Origin: Fibrobacter sp. | GTDB taxonomy: Bacteria; Fibrobacterota; Fibrobacteria; Fibrobacterales; Fibrobacteraceae | Assembly: GCA_017530965.1 (NCBI GenBank) | Contig: JAFXLS010000143.1 | Location: forward strand, 1-33,079 | Length of the DNA: 33,079 nt | Reading direction: 5' to 3' | Shown here: piece after piece, positions 22,980 to 30,042 of the stretch | How positions within the stretch are numbered: the stretch's first letter is position 1 | Layout: the number at the start of each line of letters is the position of its first letter | Program-made: the position numbers and the translations under genes | The notes under the pieces: model-generated | Seen by the model: only the letters and a program-made list of their open reading frames with translations | Databases searched by the model: none | What the model was told of the DNA's origin: nothing

Positions 22980-23008
22980 CCGCACGGGAAACCGTGCGGT
23001 TTTCGTTT
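22980..23008 (+). terminator. Strong GC-rich hairpin with T run
   Basis: CCGCACGG (22980-22987), a GAAA tetraloop, CCGTGCGG (22992-22999), then TTTTCGTTT. It has the form of a Rho-independent terminator for the lysis region. It stands 28 bases before the Shine-Dalgarno sequence of the next gene, so it might instead cap the 5' end of the cassette mRNA. Confidence 0.8.
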
Positions 23009-23036
23009 ATCCAAACAAATCAAAAGGAGACAGTTA

Positions 23037-23536
23037 TGGCTACTTACGAAAACAACGACTACACCAGCAAGGGTGTGGGCACCGCCGGCCTTACTCTCGG
23101 CGTTATCGGCACGGCACTTGCCAGCGGCATGCTCAATGGCAACGGCCTCGGTGGCCTTTTTGGCAACCAGAACCCGACTGCTAACCCGGTTTACCAGTTG
23201 GCCCAAAAGGACAACGAAATTGCTCAGCTCAAGTCTGAAAAGTATGCTGACGCCAAGGTTGCCGCGCTGACCGAACGCGTGGCGAACCTCGAAGCTCGCG
23301 TTCTCGCCGACGAAAAGACTGACCCGCTGCGCGACCAGATCCTGGGTGACCGCATCGCAGGCCTCTCCGCCATCGTGAACCGTATCAGCGCTCCGTTCGT
23401 GCCGAACTACGCCGTCGCTCCGGGCTGGGGGCCCGCTTTCGTGTCCCCGTTTCCGCCCGTCCCTCCCGTCGCCGCCGGTAGCGGAACCGTCACCCCGACT
23501 CCCGCCACTTCCACCAGCACGTCGCAGGCTGCGTAA
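23037..23536 (+). CDS. Gly-rich, coiled-coil protein, first gene of a three-gene cassette
   Basis: A 166-aa protein. AAAAGGAG lies 7 bases before ATG 23037; an in-frame ATG at 22994 overlaps the hairpin and lacks a ribosome binding site, so it was rejected. Residues 10-45 are Gly-rich and hydrophobic (GVGTAGLTLGVIGTALASGM), resembling a glycine-zipper membrane segment. Residues 50-110 form a coiled coil (LAQKDNEIAQLKSEKYADAK, VAALTERVANLEARV). VPNYAVAPGWGPAFVSPFPP is followed by a Pro/Thr/Ser-rich tail. From memory, gut phages of Bacillota carry uncharacterised proteins of the same plan (Gly-rich start, KDxEIAxLKxEKY coil, VPNxxxxPGWG end). Codon use is host-like and strongly biased, suggesting high expression. 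Function unknown. Confidence 0.7.
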
Positions 23537-23549
23537 AAAGAGGTAGCTT

Positions 23550-23888
23550 ATGCATATTTCTCTCGAAAAGGCCGTAGACGGCTTCATTGGTTTCATGGCG
23601 GACCAGGTGGCAATGATCCCGAAAATGGGTGACCGTTTTCTGGGCTTCGCCGCTCTTGGCGCTCTTAAGAGCAATCCCGCTGCACTTGTATCCAAGGTCA
23701 AGCCCTGGATGGAAATGTCGGGAATCCTCGATTCCGACGGCATGGTGAACTTGGATTCCGCCAAAGCCGCTCTCGACATGGCTTTCGCCAACGTTCCGAA
23801 GGTCGGCTATTTCGGATTCTCGTTTACCAGCGAAGACGTCCCGGTCCTTCTTGCGAAGATGCAGGGCGCCCAAACGGAGGTTGCGTAA
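23550..23888 (+). CDS. Cassette protein 2, unknown function
   Basis: A 112-aa protein with AGAGG 6 bases before the ATG. It is mostly helical (LEKAVDGFIGFMADQVAMIP, FLGFAALGALKSNPAALVSK) followed by MSGILDSDGMVNLDSAKAAL and ends in a beta/loop element FGFSFTSEDVPVLLAKM. The order helix, GxLxxDGxVxLD, then a SFTxxDVxxLLxxM-like end matches, from memory, uncharacterised gut-phage proteins that occur next to the Gly-rich coiled-coil protein. It contains no transmembrane segment long enough to be certain and no catalytic motif. The next gene overlaps its stop (TAATG), so the two are coupled. Codon use is strongly host-like. Confidence 0.7.
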   Translation: MHISLEKAVDGFIGFMADQVAMIPKMGDRFLGFAALGALKSNPAALVSKVKPWMEMSGILDSDGMVNLDSAKAALDMAFANVPKVGYFGFSFTSEDVPVLLAKMQGAQTEVA

Positions 23889-24124
23889 TGAACGAACGCG
23901 TGAAAATGGTCCTGGAGCGTACCGAAAAAACGCTTTGCCGCCACCTTGAAGACCTGAATGATCAGGTGGAACAGGATGGTGGTCGAATCAAGGATCACAT
24001 GGTTCTCGATGGCATCAAGGATTCTGTCAAGACTCTTTACCGTATCAAGGAACTGATGGATCACGGCAACGGTGAAACTGTTGCTTCCAAGATGGCTGCA
24101 AAGACTATGCCTGGCATTGTCTAG
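23888..24124 (+). CDS. Cassette protein 3, small helical protein
   Basis: A 78-aa, almost wholly helical and charged protein: MVLERTEKTLCRHLEDLNDQ, then HMVLDGIKDSVKTLYRIKEL. It starts within the TAATG overlap. Small helical partners with an xxxLDxIxDxxKxLxxIxxL segment occur as third gene of the same type of cassette in gut phages (from memory). A strong terminator follows 17 bases after the stop, so the cassette is a closed unit of three genes. No enzymatic motif is present, and the protein looks like a binding partner of one of the other two. Confidence 0.7.
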   Translation: MNERVKMVLERTEKTLCRHLEDLNDQVEQDGGRIKDHMVLDGIKDSVKTLYRIKELMDHGNGETVASKMAAKTMPGIV

Positions 24125-24141
24125 TAGTCAATCTTTTTCTC

Positions 24142-24182
24142 AAGGCGGTCTGCAGCGAAGTGGACCGCCTTTCTTCTTTTTG
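24142..24182 (+). terminator. Rho-independent terminator of the cassette
   Basis: AAGGCGGTC (24142-24150) pairs perfectly with GACCGCCTT (24163-24171), followed by TTCTTCTTTTTG. It probably marks the end of prophage transcription. Confidence 0.88.
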
Positions 24183-24374
24183 TATGTGTATGCACGATTT
24201 TATACACTTTTTATTCTAAAAAGTCTAATTAAAAACGATGCCTAGTTAAACAGATATAAATTGATATAAATCAATAAAGACCGCGTAAATACTAGGCTTT
24301 TGGCTGTTTTTGTTGTTTTTGCTTTGTTTTGAGTGGTCTAGCTAAATAAAATAATCTATCTTGAACCTCAAAGT
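24183..24374 (+). other. AT-rich intergenic region, probable prophage right boundary
   Basis: No gene was seen. It holds GTGTAT/ATACAC (24186-24191 with 24202-24207) followed by T residues, an inverted repeat GCCTAGT/ACTAGGC (24240-24246 with 24291-24297), two tandem GATATAAAT copies around 24253-24270, and a TATCTTGA box (24357-24364) 10 bases before the next ATG. Phage genes end to the left and chromosomal genes begin to the right, so the attachment site is probably here. The left end is outside the window and cannot be compared. Confidence 0.4.
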
Positions 24375-25637
24375 ATGACATTTGCGAGATTTTTTGTTGG
24401 TATAGCTTTATTGTCTGCTGCTGGCTCCTTTGCGGCAGACCGTGTGGTGGGCGCAAACGCAACCTTGGATATTGAACCGGGTGCGAGATCTGCCGCATTG
24501 GGTTCTGCTACCATGGCTGTAGATGGCGATTACCTGGGGCTCATGTCCAATCCCTACCAGCTTGCAAATGTGAATTACGCCTGGGCATCTTTTTCCCATA
24601 CGGAATATTACGAAGATACCAAGTATGATTTTGCATCGGCTGTGGTTCCGTTAGGCGAAGGCCAGGGCTTGGGTATTTCTTTTTCCAGGTTCGGTGCCGA
24701 CGATATCCCTTACATTAAGGAGGGTGAACCCCTGCCCGAAGGCTCCGACTACAATACCCTTTCTATTGCCGACTGGGTATTCTCGGCCACCTTTGGTCGT
24801 AAGTTGACGAACCGCTTGGAACTGGGTATCGGTTTCCATGGCCTTTACCGCGATATGGATCAGACCGGTTGGGGTTTCCGTGGCGATGCAGGACTCCGTT
24901 TCCGCGCCGTCGATGAACTTTATGTGTCTGGCCTCTTGAAGGGCTGGACATCTTCGGCGACTAGCTGGGAGTCAGGGGAGTTTGAATACTCTTCGCCGGA
25001 ATTTTATATTGCCGCAAGTTACGGGTTGCCCATCTCTTATTTGTACGGCAGGCTGAACCTGTTCTGGCAGGGTGCTGAACTCTTGCACCGCGAAGCCCGC
25101 GATATGGATTTCGAGACAGATAAGAGTCGCGGTAAGCGCGTCTGGGAAAATCCCCTGGATTGGCTCTCGGGCGGTCATGGGGGTCTTGAATATGTCTTTG
25201 ACTTCGGACTTTCGCTTCGGGCGGGTCTTTCCAGCTTTACCACCTTCGAGAGCGTGACCGCAGGTGCGGGTCTAGTAATCGCGAAGTTCGTGAAAATCGA
25301 CTACGCCTTTGAATCTCACCCGGTGCTTTCGCCGGTGCACCGCGTCAGTGTGAGCATCAGCCCGTACTTGTTCTCCCATGCGCCTAAGCAGGGAACACCG
25401 GAGGCTGCGTCTAGCCGTAGGGCCATTCTGACCGAAGAACCCGACAATGATACCGCCTACGAAGAAATGGAACGGGAATCCTATGACGCTCCTTCTGCCG
25501 ATGCCCCCGCTCCTGTTGATGCGGCTCCTGTGGCTACAGAGGATTCTGCCCCGGTTGAACAGGAACAAGTGGAGGCTCCGTCTGCCGCCCCTGTTGGCAA
25601 GGCTGTAATCGAAACTGACGATGAAGTTCTCGAATAA
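24375..25637 (+). CDS. PorV-like outer-membrane beta-barrel protein
   Basis: A 420-aa protein. A signal peptide (MTFARFFVGIALLSAAGSFA, with cleavage near residue 20-21) is followed by ANATLDIEPGARSAALGSAT and NPYQLANV, the start of PorV/PorQ-type barrels (family pattern GARAxAMGGA, NPAGLA). Alternating strands run to residue 340 (LGISFSRFG, NRLELGIGFHGLYRD, GGLEYVFDFGLSLRAGLSSF, KIDYAFESHP). Residues 345-420 are rich in Ala, Pro and Glu and likely disordered, which is unusual for this family. PorV-type proteins sit in the outer membrane and in type IX secretion systems hold cargo; whether this one does is unknown. There is no Shine-Dalgarno sequence. A TATCTTGA box lies 10 bases before the ATG. 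Confidence 0.75.
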   Translation: MTFARFFVGIALLSAAGSFAADRVVGANATLDIEPGARSAALGSATMAVDGDYLGLMSNPYQLANVNYAWASFSHTEYYEDTKYDFASAVVPLGEGQGLGISFSRFGADDIPYIKEGEPLPEGSDYNTLSIADWVFSATFGRKLTNRLELGIGFHGLYRDMDQTGWGFRGDAGLRFRAVDELYVSGLLKGWTSSATSWESGEFEYSSPEFYIAASYGLPISYLYGRLNLFWQGAELLHREARDMDFETDKSRGKRVWENPLDWLSGGHGGLEYVFDFGLSLRAGLSSFTTFESVTAGAGLVIAKFVKIDYAFESHPVLSPVHRVSVSISPYLFSHAPKQGTPEAASSRRAILTEEPDNDTAYEEMERESYDAPSADAPAPVDAAPVATEDSAPVEQEQVEAPSAAPVGKAVIETDDEVLE

Positions 25638-25695
25638 AATGTGTTTTTTTCGTCATTTTTTGAAGATTAAGCGTTCTTTTCAACAAATATTAGTC

Positions 25696-25703
25696 TATAT
25701 TTT
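25696..25703 (+). promoter_or_regulatory. Host -7 box, leaderless-type start of the STAS gene
   Basis: TATATTTT ends 5 bases before ATG 25709, the same box-to-start distance as phage promoters B and C. No Shine-Dalgarno sequence is present. Confidence 0.45.
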
Positions 25704-25708
25704 CTAGT

Positions 25709-26362
25709 ATGCCGCAATTAAAGAACTATCGCGAAGTTGGAATTTTTGATTTGATGTCGGCCCCCTTGAATCCGATTGGGGCTTTTGATGCTGAACAGTT
25801 TAAAAAGGATGTTCGCGCATTACTCGCTGAAAAAACAGACGAAAAGTTCTTGGCGGTCGACCTGACTGGTCTTGACTTTGTCTATAGCGACGCTTATAAC
25901 GCTTTTATCCAGTTCCAGCAGGAAATGGAAGACCGGAAGGGTTTGTTCGCCGTCCTGACCAACAACCAGACCATTATTGACGGTTTGAAAAAGGCCGGTC
26001 TCGATAAGAACATCCGGGTTTTTGCTTTTGAAGCCGACATGATGTCGTTCTCTTTACAGGCAAGCAATCCCGAAGGCTCTGCCAACGTGGAAATCAACGA
26101 CGAACCGTCGTCTGCCGTTGCCTCCCAGAATGTGGGTTCCATCGAAGTGGCTCCTTCGCCGCACCTGGATCGCCGCACTACGGGTTCGCATCGCCGCTTC
26201 ACCAAGAGCTTCAATGCTATTGCGAAAGATGAGTCCGTTTCCAAGAAAAAGGGCCTCGATGTTCCCTTTGATGATGAACCTTCGTCGGCCAAGACCGTCG
26301 TTATTGTGTTCCTCTTGTTGCTTGCAGCTGTAGGCGGACTTCTCGCGTTCTTCTACATCTAG
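25709..26362 (+). CDS. STAS-domain protein with C-terminal membrane anchor
   Basis: A 217-aa protein. Residues 15-110 show the STAS fold pattern: PIGAFDAEQFKKDVRALLAE, the strand FLAVDLTGLDFVYSDAYNAF and VLTNNQTIIDGLKKAGL. In anti-sigma-factor antagonists the corresponding position (DfxxSxG) carries the phosphorylated Ser, and Ser65 in VYSDAY may be equivalent. Residues 120-190 are a Ser/Asp-rich linker and residues 195-217 (VVIVFLLLLAAVGGLLAFFY) a C-terminal transmembrane helix, so the STAS domain should face the cytoplasm as a tail-anchored protein. It starts 5 bases after a TATATTTT box without a ribosome binding site, and the next gene starts 4 bases after its stop. Role in partner-switch regulation is inferred. 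Confidence 0.7.
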   Translation: MPQLKNYREVGIFDLMSAPLNPIGAFDAEQFKKDVRALLAEKTDEKFLAVDLTGLDFVYSDAYNAFIQFQQEMEDRKGLFAVLTNNQTIIDGLKKAGLDKNIRVFAFEADMMSFSLQASNPEGSANVEINDEPSSAVASQNVGSIEVAPSPHLDRRTTGSHRRFTKSFNAIAKDESVSKKKGLDVPFDDEPSSAKTVVIVFLLLLAAVGGLLAFFYI

Positions 26363-26366
26363 TCCG

Positions 26367-27287
26367 ATGCCTGTTGAGTTCCAAGAATACAAGCGAAAGG
26401 GCAAATCTTTCAACAATCAACATAAGTTTCCGTTAATCCGGTTAACGCTTGTAGCGGTAGCCGCCTTTTTGGCATACTGGTCGGGCCTTGCCTCGAAAAT
26501 CGCCGATGCGCTCCCGCTGCCGGGCAACAACGAAGAAGTCCCCATTGAAACCTGGGATTCCCGTTGTTCCGCTTATGGCGGTACACCCTTTGAGTTGAAA
26601 CAGGGACTTGCCCAGTGTTCTTGGGTCCTGGTGGATTCCATTCCGCTGGGGCGCTTGCCTAATCCCTTCTTGCGTTACGTGGCCGGCCTTCGCAAATCCG
26701 AAAAGTCCAAGCTCCATTGGATAGCGCCGGTGGCGAATTTCGAAAGCCCGTTGCTGGTCATGCATGAAGATAGCGTGCCTTCGGTCTATTTACGTTATAT
26801 GAAACCCGATTCCAGCTACTTATGGGTGTCCAAGAGTACGGGCTGCAAGTTCCCGGGGGTGTGTCCGCGACTTCCCCTGGAGTGGTCTGCCTTGGCCATT
26901 GACGAGGGTTTCGACTTCGAAGGCCAAGAATCGCTGTTGGCGATGGATGTCTTTAGCGGCATTGGCGAAGCCCCCATTTATCCGGTGCTTACGGGCCGTG
27001 TGCTGGAATCCGGTCGGGATTCCTTGGGTTACTTTGTTGAAATCGACCACGGCTATAATGTGACCAGTAAAACGTCGGGTATGGGTTCCTTGAACGATTC
27101 CTTGTCGGTGGGCGATACTGTCGGCGTCTTGTCGATGCTGGGCAGGCTTTCTCCTAAAGATAGCGCCACCTTCTTTTTGTCGGTTCGCCTGAACGGCCAG
27201 TTTGTGCGCTGGAACGAATTTTACGCTTCGACCCATCCGGTCTCTCCGGATTCCCTTGCGGCATTTGAAAAGTTGAACGGTTTTTAA
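26367..27287 (+). CDS. Membrane-anchored degenerate M23-like protein
   Basis: A 306-aa protein with a short basic cytoplasmic start and one membrane helix (LIRLTLVAVAAFLAYWSGLA, residues 23-42), so the rest should be periplasmic. Residues 210-290 follow the LytM/M23 layout: PVLTGRVLESGRDSLGYFVE, IDHGYNVTSKTSGMGSL, VGDTVGVLSMLGRL, then FFLSVRLNGQFVRWNEF. The last element replaces the HxHFE metal site, and no catalytic His pair is seen, so the domain is probably inactive and could regulate amidases as EnvC and NlpD do. Two Cys-containing loops (residues 68-87, 166-171) could form disulfides. The 4-base spacing to the STAS gene and the absence of a ribosome binding site suggest coupling. The M23 relation is a pattern reading. 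Confidence 0.6.
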   Translation: MPVEFQEYKRKGKSFNNQHKFPLIRLTLVAVAAFLAYWSGLASKIADALPLPGNNEEVPIETWDSRCSAYGGTPFELKQGLAQCSWVLVDSIPLGRLPNPFLRYVAGLRKSEKSKLHWIAPVANFESPLLVMHEDSVPSVYLRYMKPDSSYLWVSKSTGCKFPGVCPRLPLEWSALAIDEGFDFEGQESLLAMDVFSGIGEAPIYPVLTGRVLESGRDSLGYFVEIDHGYNVTSKTSGMGSLNDSLSVGDTVGVLSMLGRLSPKDSATFFLSVRLNGQFVRWNEFYASTHPVSPDSLAAFEKLNGF

Positions 27288-27300
27288 TACCTTTGGTCTC

Positions 27301-28419
27301 ATGAACCGTCTTCGCTCTAAATACATGGTTTTTGGCTTGCTGTGGATTTTGTTTGCAGTGGTGTTTTTTGCCGGCTGCGAAAAAGACACTGACGGTCCCA
27401 TGGATGTTTTCAACAACGATTTTAGTTACGATGGCGAAGGCTTTTTTGCCTATGCAAGGCTGGATTCCGGCAAGACCATTCACCTGTCCAAGGATACCCT
27501 GTATTTGGACATGGGCAAAATGTATACGTTTTCGAACTGTGCCCTGCAAGCGATTCACCTGACATACGTCAAGTCCGATTCGGTTCTCTGGATCTCGCCG
27601 AAACTTACGATCCATGCAACGGCTGAAGATTGCCCTGCTCCCTATTACCGCCCCGATACGACTCTTAAGTTGTTGCTTTCTTCGGAACAGATTACCGGTA
27701 TCGGGATGATCAAGGTGAAAAACGATGCGGATACGGCGCTGGATTCCATCACCCTTCGTCGTGGCAGTATTTCGAAGGATACCTTTTACGTGTACATGGA
27801 TTCCTCCTTTGCGGATCCCCATGCTTACCCGTTGCGGACCAAGGACAAAAAGAAGGGAAAGGCTATACCCCAGATTCTTCGCGTTCTTGACTCCCTGACG
27901 CCCCGTGTATTTTACTGGCGTACTATGAAGTCGAATTGCACTCATCGCGTAGACATGTGCAAGAAGACTGTAGCCGATACCATTTATCCCTCCAGCTGGA
28001 ATATCAACGATACGAACCTGGTGCCGGTACATTATGTCTGTGCCGATTCCGATTCGGTGTACTGCATCAATTCCAAGTGGGAAAATGATTCGACGGAATT
28101 GGGTGCAGTCCAGGAACGCCCTGATACGATATGGCATTACAACACTTACTATACCGAGAAGATTCCAGAGTGCGGAACCTATAGTTCCTTTGCTGTCAGC
28201 AATTACACTGTAGGGGATAGGGTTCGTTTTATTCGTGAACTGTTTACTCCCGACAAGAACGAATCCTTCTGTGGCCCCAATTCCAAAAAAGACTGGATGG
28301 TCTACAATCTGTCGGGCAACAAACTGGTGGTCGATTCCGATACGCTTGCCATTTTGGATAGTTTGTCTAAAATCTGGAAAAAGGCGACGGTCGCTCCGGA
28401 TACCTTGAAAGAAAAATGA
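27301..28419 (+). CDS. Putative lipoprotein
   Basis: A 372-aa protein. The signal sequence GLLWILFAVVFFAGC ends in a lipobox FAGC with Cys26 as lipidated residue. The mature part is rich in Asp, Ser and Thr with many short DT/DS repeats (KDTLYLD, KDTFYVYMDSS, DSDSVYC), contains about ten Cys residues that may pair, and shows no known domain. Such Asp/Ser-rich secreted proteins are common in Fibrobacter. It follows the M23-like gene by 13 bases and overlaps the NUDIX gene by ATGA, so it is part of the same unit. Function not recognised. Confidence 0.7.
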   Translation: MNRLRSKYMVFGLLWILFAVVFFAGCEKDTDGPMDVFNNDFSYDGEGFFAYARLDSGKTIHLSKDTLYLDMGKMYTFSNCALQAIHLTYVKSDSVLWISPKLTIHATAEDCPAPYYRPDTTLKLLLSSEQITGIGMIKVKNDADTALDSITLRRGSISKDTFYVYMDSSFADPHAYPLRTKDKKKGKAIPQILRVLDSLTPRVFYWRTMKSNCTHRVDMCKKTVADTIYPSSWNINDTNLVPVHYVCADSDSVYCINSKWENDSTELGAVQERPDTIWHYNTYYTEKIPECGTYSSFAVSNYTVGDRVRFIRELFTPDKNESFCGPNSKKDWMVYNLSGNKLVVDSDTLAILDSLSKIWKKATVAPDTLKEK

Positions 28420-29129
28420 TTGAATATACCTATTCTCCTGAAATTGCCGAGGCTGACCGCCCCATAATCCTTGAATCCCGTATTTACAAGGATTGGCTTG
28501 AAAAGACCCAGGAAAAATTCATTGTGAGCAAGGTCCACTTTTCGTCGGTGGATTTTTTGCGCAAGGGGCGCCAGCCACTTTTTATAAAGCTTACCGCAAC
28601 GGCAACCCTTCCGGATGGGCGCCCTGTTCATGGAATCGTGTTGGTGCGCGGCAATGCCGTGGGCGTTTTGGTGGTGCTCCGCTGCGAAGGCAAAAAGTAT
28701 TTGTTGCTGGTGAAGCAGCCCCGCTTTGCCATTAGTGAACAGGCCTCCCTGGAAATTCCGGCGGGTATTTTGGACTGGACGGGTGATTACCGTAAGGTAG
28801 CCTTGAGTGAACTCGAAGAAGAAGCCCAGATCAAGGCCGACGATTCAGAACTCATTGACCTGATGGACTTTTGGTACAAGGGTAAAAGCGAAGGCTTTGC
28901 CGCCAGTTGCGGGCTCTTGGACGAACGCATTCGCCTGTATGCCATTGAGCGCGACGTAACGCCGGAACAGTTGAAGGCCATGGACGGCAAGGACCAGGAA
29001 TACACCGAAGAAATCGAATGGATTAAAACGGTGGTGTTGCCTTACGAAGAGGCTGCCCGGCAGTTTATCGATGGGAAGAATTTTATTGCGCTCTTCTTGT
29101 ACGAACGCTGGCTCGATGCTCAAATGTGA
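28416..29129 (+). CDS. NUDIX hydrolase, ADP-sugar diphosphatase-like
   Basis: A 237-aa protein. GVLVVLRCEGKKYLLLVKQP (residues 77-96) is the strand pair before the NUDIX helix, and LEIPAGILDWTGDYRKVALS with ELEEEAQI (112-139) is the NUDIX box. Compared with GX5EX7REUXEEXGU it keeps Gly, the E-U-x-E-E core and the final hydrophobic residue but lacks the first Glu and the Arg. The preceding EIPAG is typical of ADP-ribose and nucleoside-diphosphate-sugar hydrolases. Residues 1-70 form an N-terminal domain as in that subfamily. Activity on an ADP- or UDP-sugar is likely. The gene starts in an ATGA overlap with the lipoprotein gene. Its stop codon lies inside a long inverted repeat. Confidence 0.78.
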   Translation: MIEYTYSPEIAEADRPIILESRIYKDWLEKTQEKFIVSKVHFSSVDFLRKGRQPLFIKLTATATLPDGRPVHGIVLVRGNAVGVLVVLRCEGKKYLLLVKQPRFAISEQASLEIPAGILDWTGDYRKVALSELEEEAQIKADDSELIDLMDFWYKGKSEGFAASCGLLDERIRLYAIERDVTPEQLKAMDGKDQEYTEEIEWIKTVVLPYEEAARQFIDGKNFIALFLYERWLDAQM

Positions 29130-29189
29130 AATGTGGAATGTGTGATGTGAGATGAATAATTAGTCATTACACACTTCACATTTCACATT
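29123..29189. repeat. Long inverted repeat between convergent genes, probable bidirectional terminator
   Basis: AATGTGAAATGTG (29123-29135) is the exact reverse complement of CACATTTCACATT (29177-29189). Inside, a further imperfect pairing extends the stem to about 25 bp. The left arm contains the NUDIX stop codon, and the right arm ends 17 bases before the stop of the convergent gene. Repeated GTG/TGTG units suggest it may be a dispersed repeat element of the genome. Confidence 0.7.
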
Positions 29190-29205
29190 TCACATTAATT
29201 GATTC

Positions 29206-29418
29206 TTACCAATTGCCTAGGTTATTGATGGTCAATCCTAGGAAGAAAATCGTCAGATAGCCGTACCAGAGACCGGTAAGAACGTAGTTCAATTTACGCT
29301 TGTAGGCCTTGGGTTCTTTCTTGTTCTTTTCGCGGATGACAAGGATGTTCTTGCGCAAAAAATAAGCGCAACCAGCAAGACCGATTAAAGTAGCGAGAAT
29401 CAAAAGTACGTAAGCCAT
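29206..29418 (-). CDS. Small two-helix membrane protein
   Basis: A 70-aa protein on the complementary strand. The ATG at 29418 was chosen because a TATATTTG box ends 4 bases upstream of it and no Shine-Dalgarno sequence exists. The longer frame from 29454 would start upstream of the promoter. There are two hydrophobic segments, MAYVLLILATLIGLAGCAYFL (cited as MAYVLLILATLIGLAG then CAYFL) and GLWYGYLTIFFLGLTINNLG, separated by a Lys-rich loop (REKNKKEPKAYKRK), so both ends should be on the same side of the membrane. LAGC resembles a lipobox, but the following helix continues without a break. No family was recognised. It is convergent with the NUDIX gene and divergent from rimP. Confidence 0.6.
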   Translation of the reverse strand: MAYVLLILATLIGLAGCAYFLRKNILVIREKNKKEPKAYKRKLNYVLTGLWYGYLTIFFLGLTINNLGNW

Positions 29419-29422
29419 GCGC

Positions 29423-29451
29423 CAAATATAGCTTTTACCCCTCATTTTCAA
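29423..29451 (-). promoter_or_regulatory. Host TTG-N18-TATATTTG promoter
   Basis: On the complementary strand, TTG (29451-29449), 18 bases, TATATTTG (29430-29423), then 4 bases to the ATG. This is close to the known Bacteroidota form TTTG-N19-TAnnTTTG and supports that type of promoter in this host, with a leaderless start. Confidence 0.55.
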
Positions 29452-29580
29452 CAATCTCGGTTGCCTAAGGTCAAAAAAATTTCTCTATTTGGGTTGTCTT
29501 GACGTTCGTGGACCCGATTTAGGCTTAAATGAGCAGATTTCGGGGCCGTATGCGAACGCCGTTTATTATACGAGGTCTAT

Positions 29581-30027
29581 TTGGTAGCCCAGAAATTGGA
29601 TACACTTATCGCCCAGGCGTGCGAAGCCGCCGGCGTCACGTTGGTGGAACAGGATATGTTCCGTGCAGGCAAACGCAAGACGCTCCGCCTATACATAGAC
29701 AAACCCGAAGGGGTGACAATTGACGACTGCTCTACCGTGAGCCGCCACTTGTCCGATGCCTTGGACCTGGATCCTGAAATTATTGAAGGCGCTTACACTT
29801 TGGAAGTGTCGTCGCCGGGGTTGGACCGCCCCCTTAAGTCGGTTGCCGATTTTACCCGCAATATCGGACGATTCTTGCGAGTGACACGCAGTACCGGAAA
29901 GCCTGTGGTGGGCAAGCTGGTTTCTGCTGATGAAGAAAATTTGACGCTCACCCTTAAAGGCAATGCCGGTGACGTGGTCGTGCCCCGCAGCGAAGTGCTG
30001 GTGGCAAAAGTGGATGTACAAATATAA
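29581..30027 (+). CDS. rimP: Ribosome maturation factor RimP
   Basis: A 148-aa protein. LDTLIAQACEAAGVTLVEQD is followed by RKTLRLYIDKPEGVTIDDCS and VSRHLSDALDLDP (residues 25-65), then YTLEVSSPGLDRPLKSVADF (70-90), all diagnostic of RimP, which is needed for 30S subunit maturation. The C-terminal SH3-like domain (RVTRSTGKPVVGKLVSADEE) is complete. The start is TTG: GAGG lies 5 bases upstream and no ATG or GTG is found in frame back to the preceding stop. The order rimP-nusA-infB is conserved in bacteria, and nusA follows after 15 bases. The 126-base space upstream of rimP carries no gene. It includes a TTGACG hexamer and two TCTATTTGG copies (near 29484 and 29577), but no promoter could be fixed. 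Confidence 0.93.
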   Translation: MVAQKLDTLIAQACEAAGVTLVEQDMFRAGKRKTLRLYIDKPEGVTIDDCSTVSRHLSDALDLDPEIIEGAYTLEVSSPGLDRPLKSVADFTRNIGRFLRVTRSTGKPVVGKLVSADEENLTLTLKGNAGDVVVPRSEVLVAKVDVQI

Positions 30028-30042
30028 TAGGAAGGTCATTTT

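Noticed and set aside
1-24182. Integrase, transposase, repressor or terminase genes
   Set aside because: None could be identified. The window begins inside the late region, so the lysogeny and packaging genes must lie to the left or elsewhere.
24183-24374. CRISPR or tandem-repeat array
   Set aside because: Only two short GATATAAAT units are present, without regular spacers. No CRISPR-like array was seen anywhere in the window.
29419-29454. Upstream ATGs at 29454 and 29445 for the small minus-strand gene
   Set aside because: They precede or overlap the TTG-N18-TATATTTG promoter, so they would not be on the transcript.
29529-29723. 64-codon plus-strand frame before rimP
   Set aside because: It overlaps rimP in another frame, is Arg-rich, and has no ribosome binding site.
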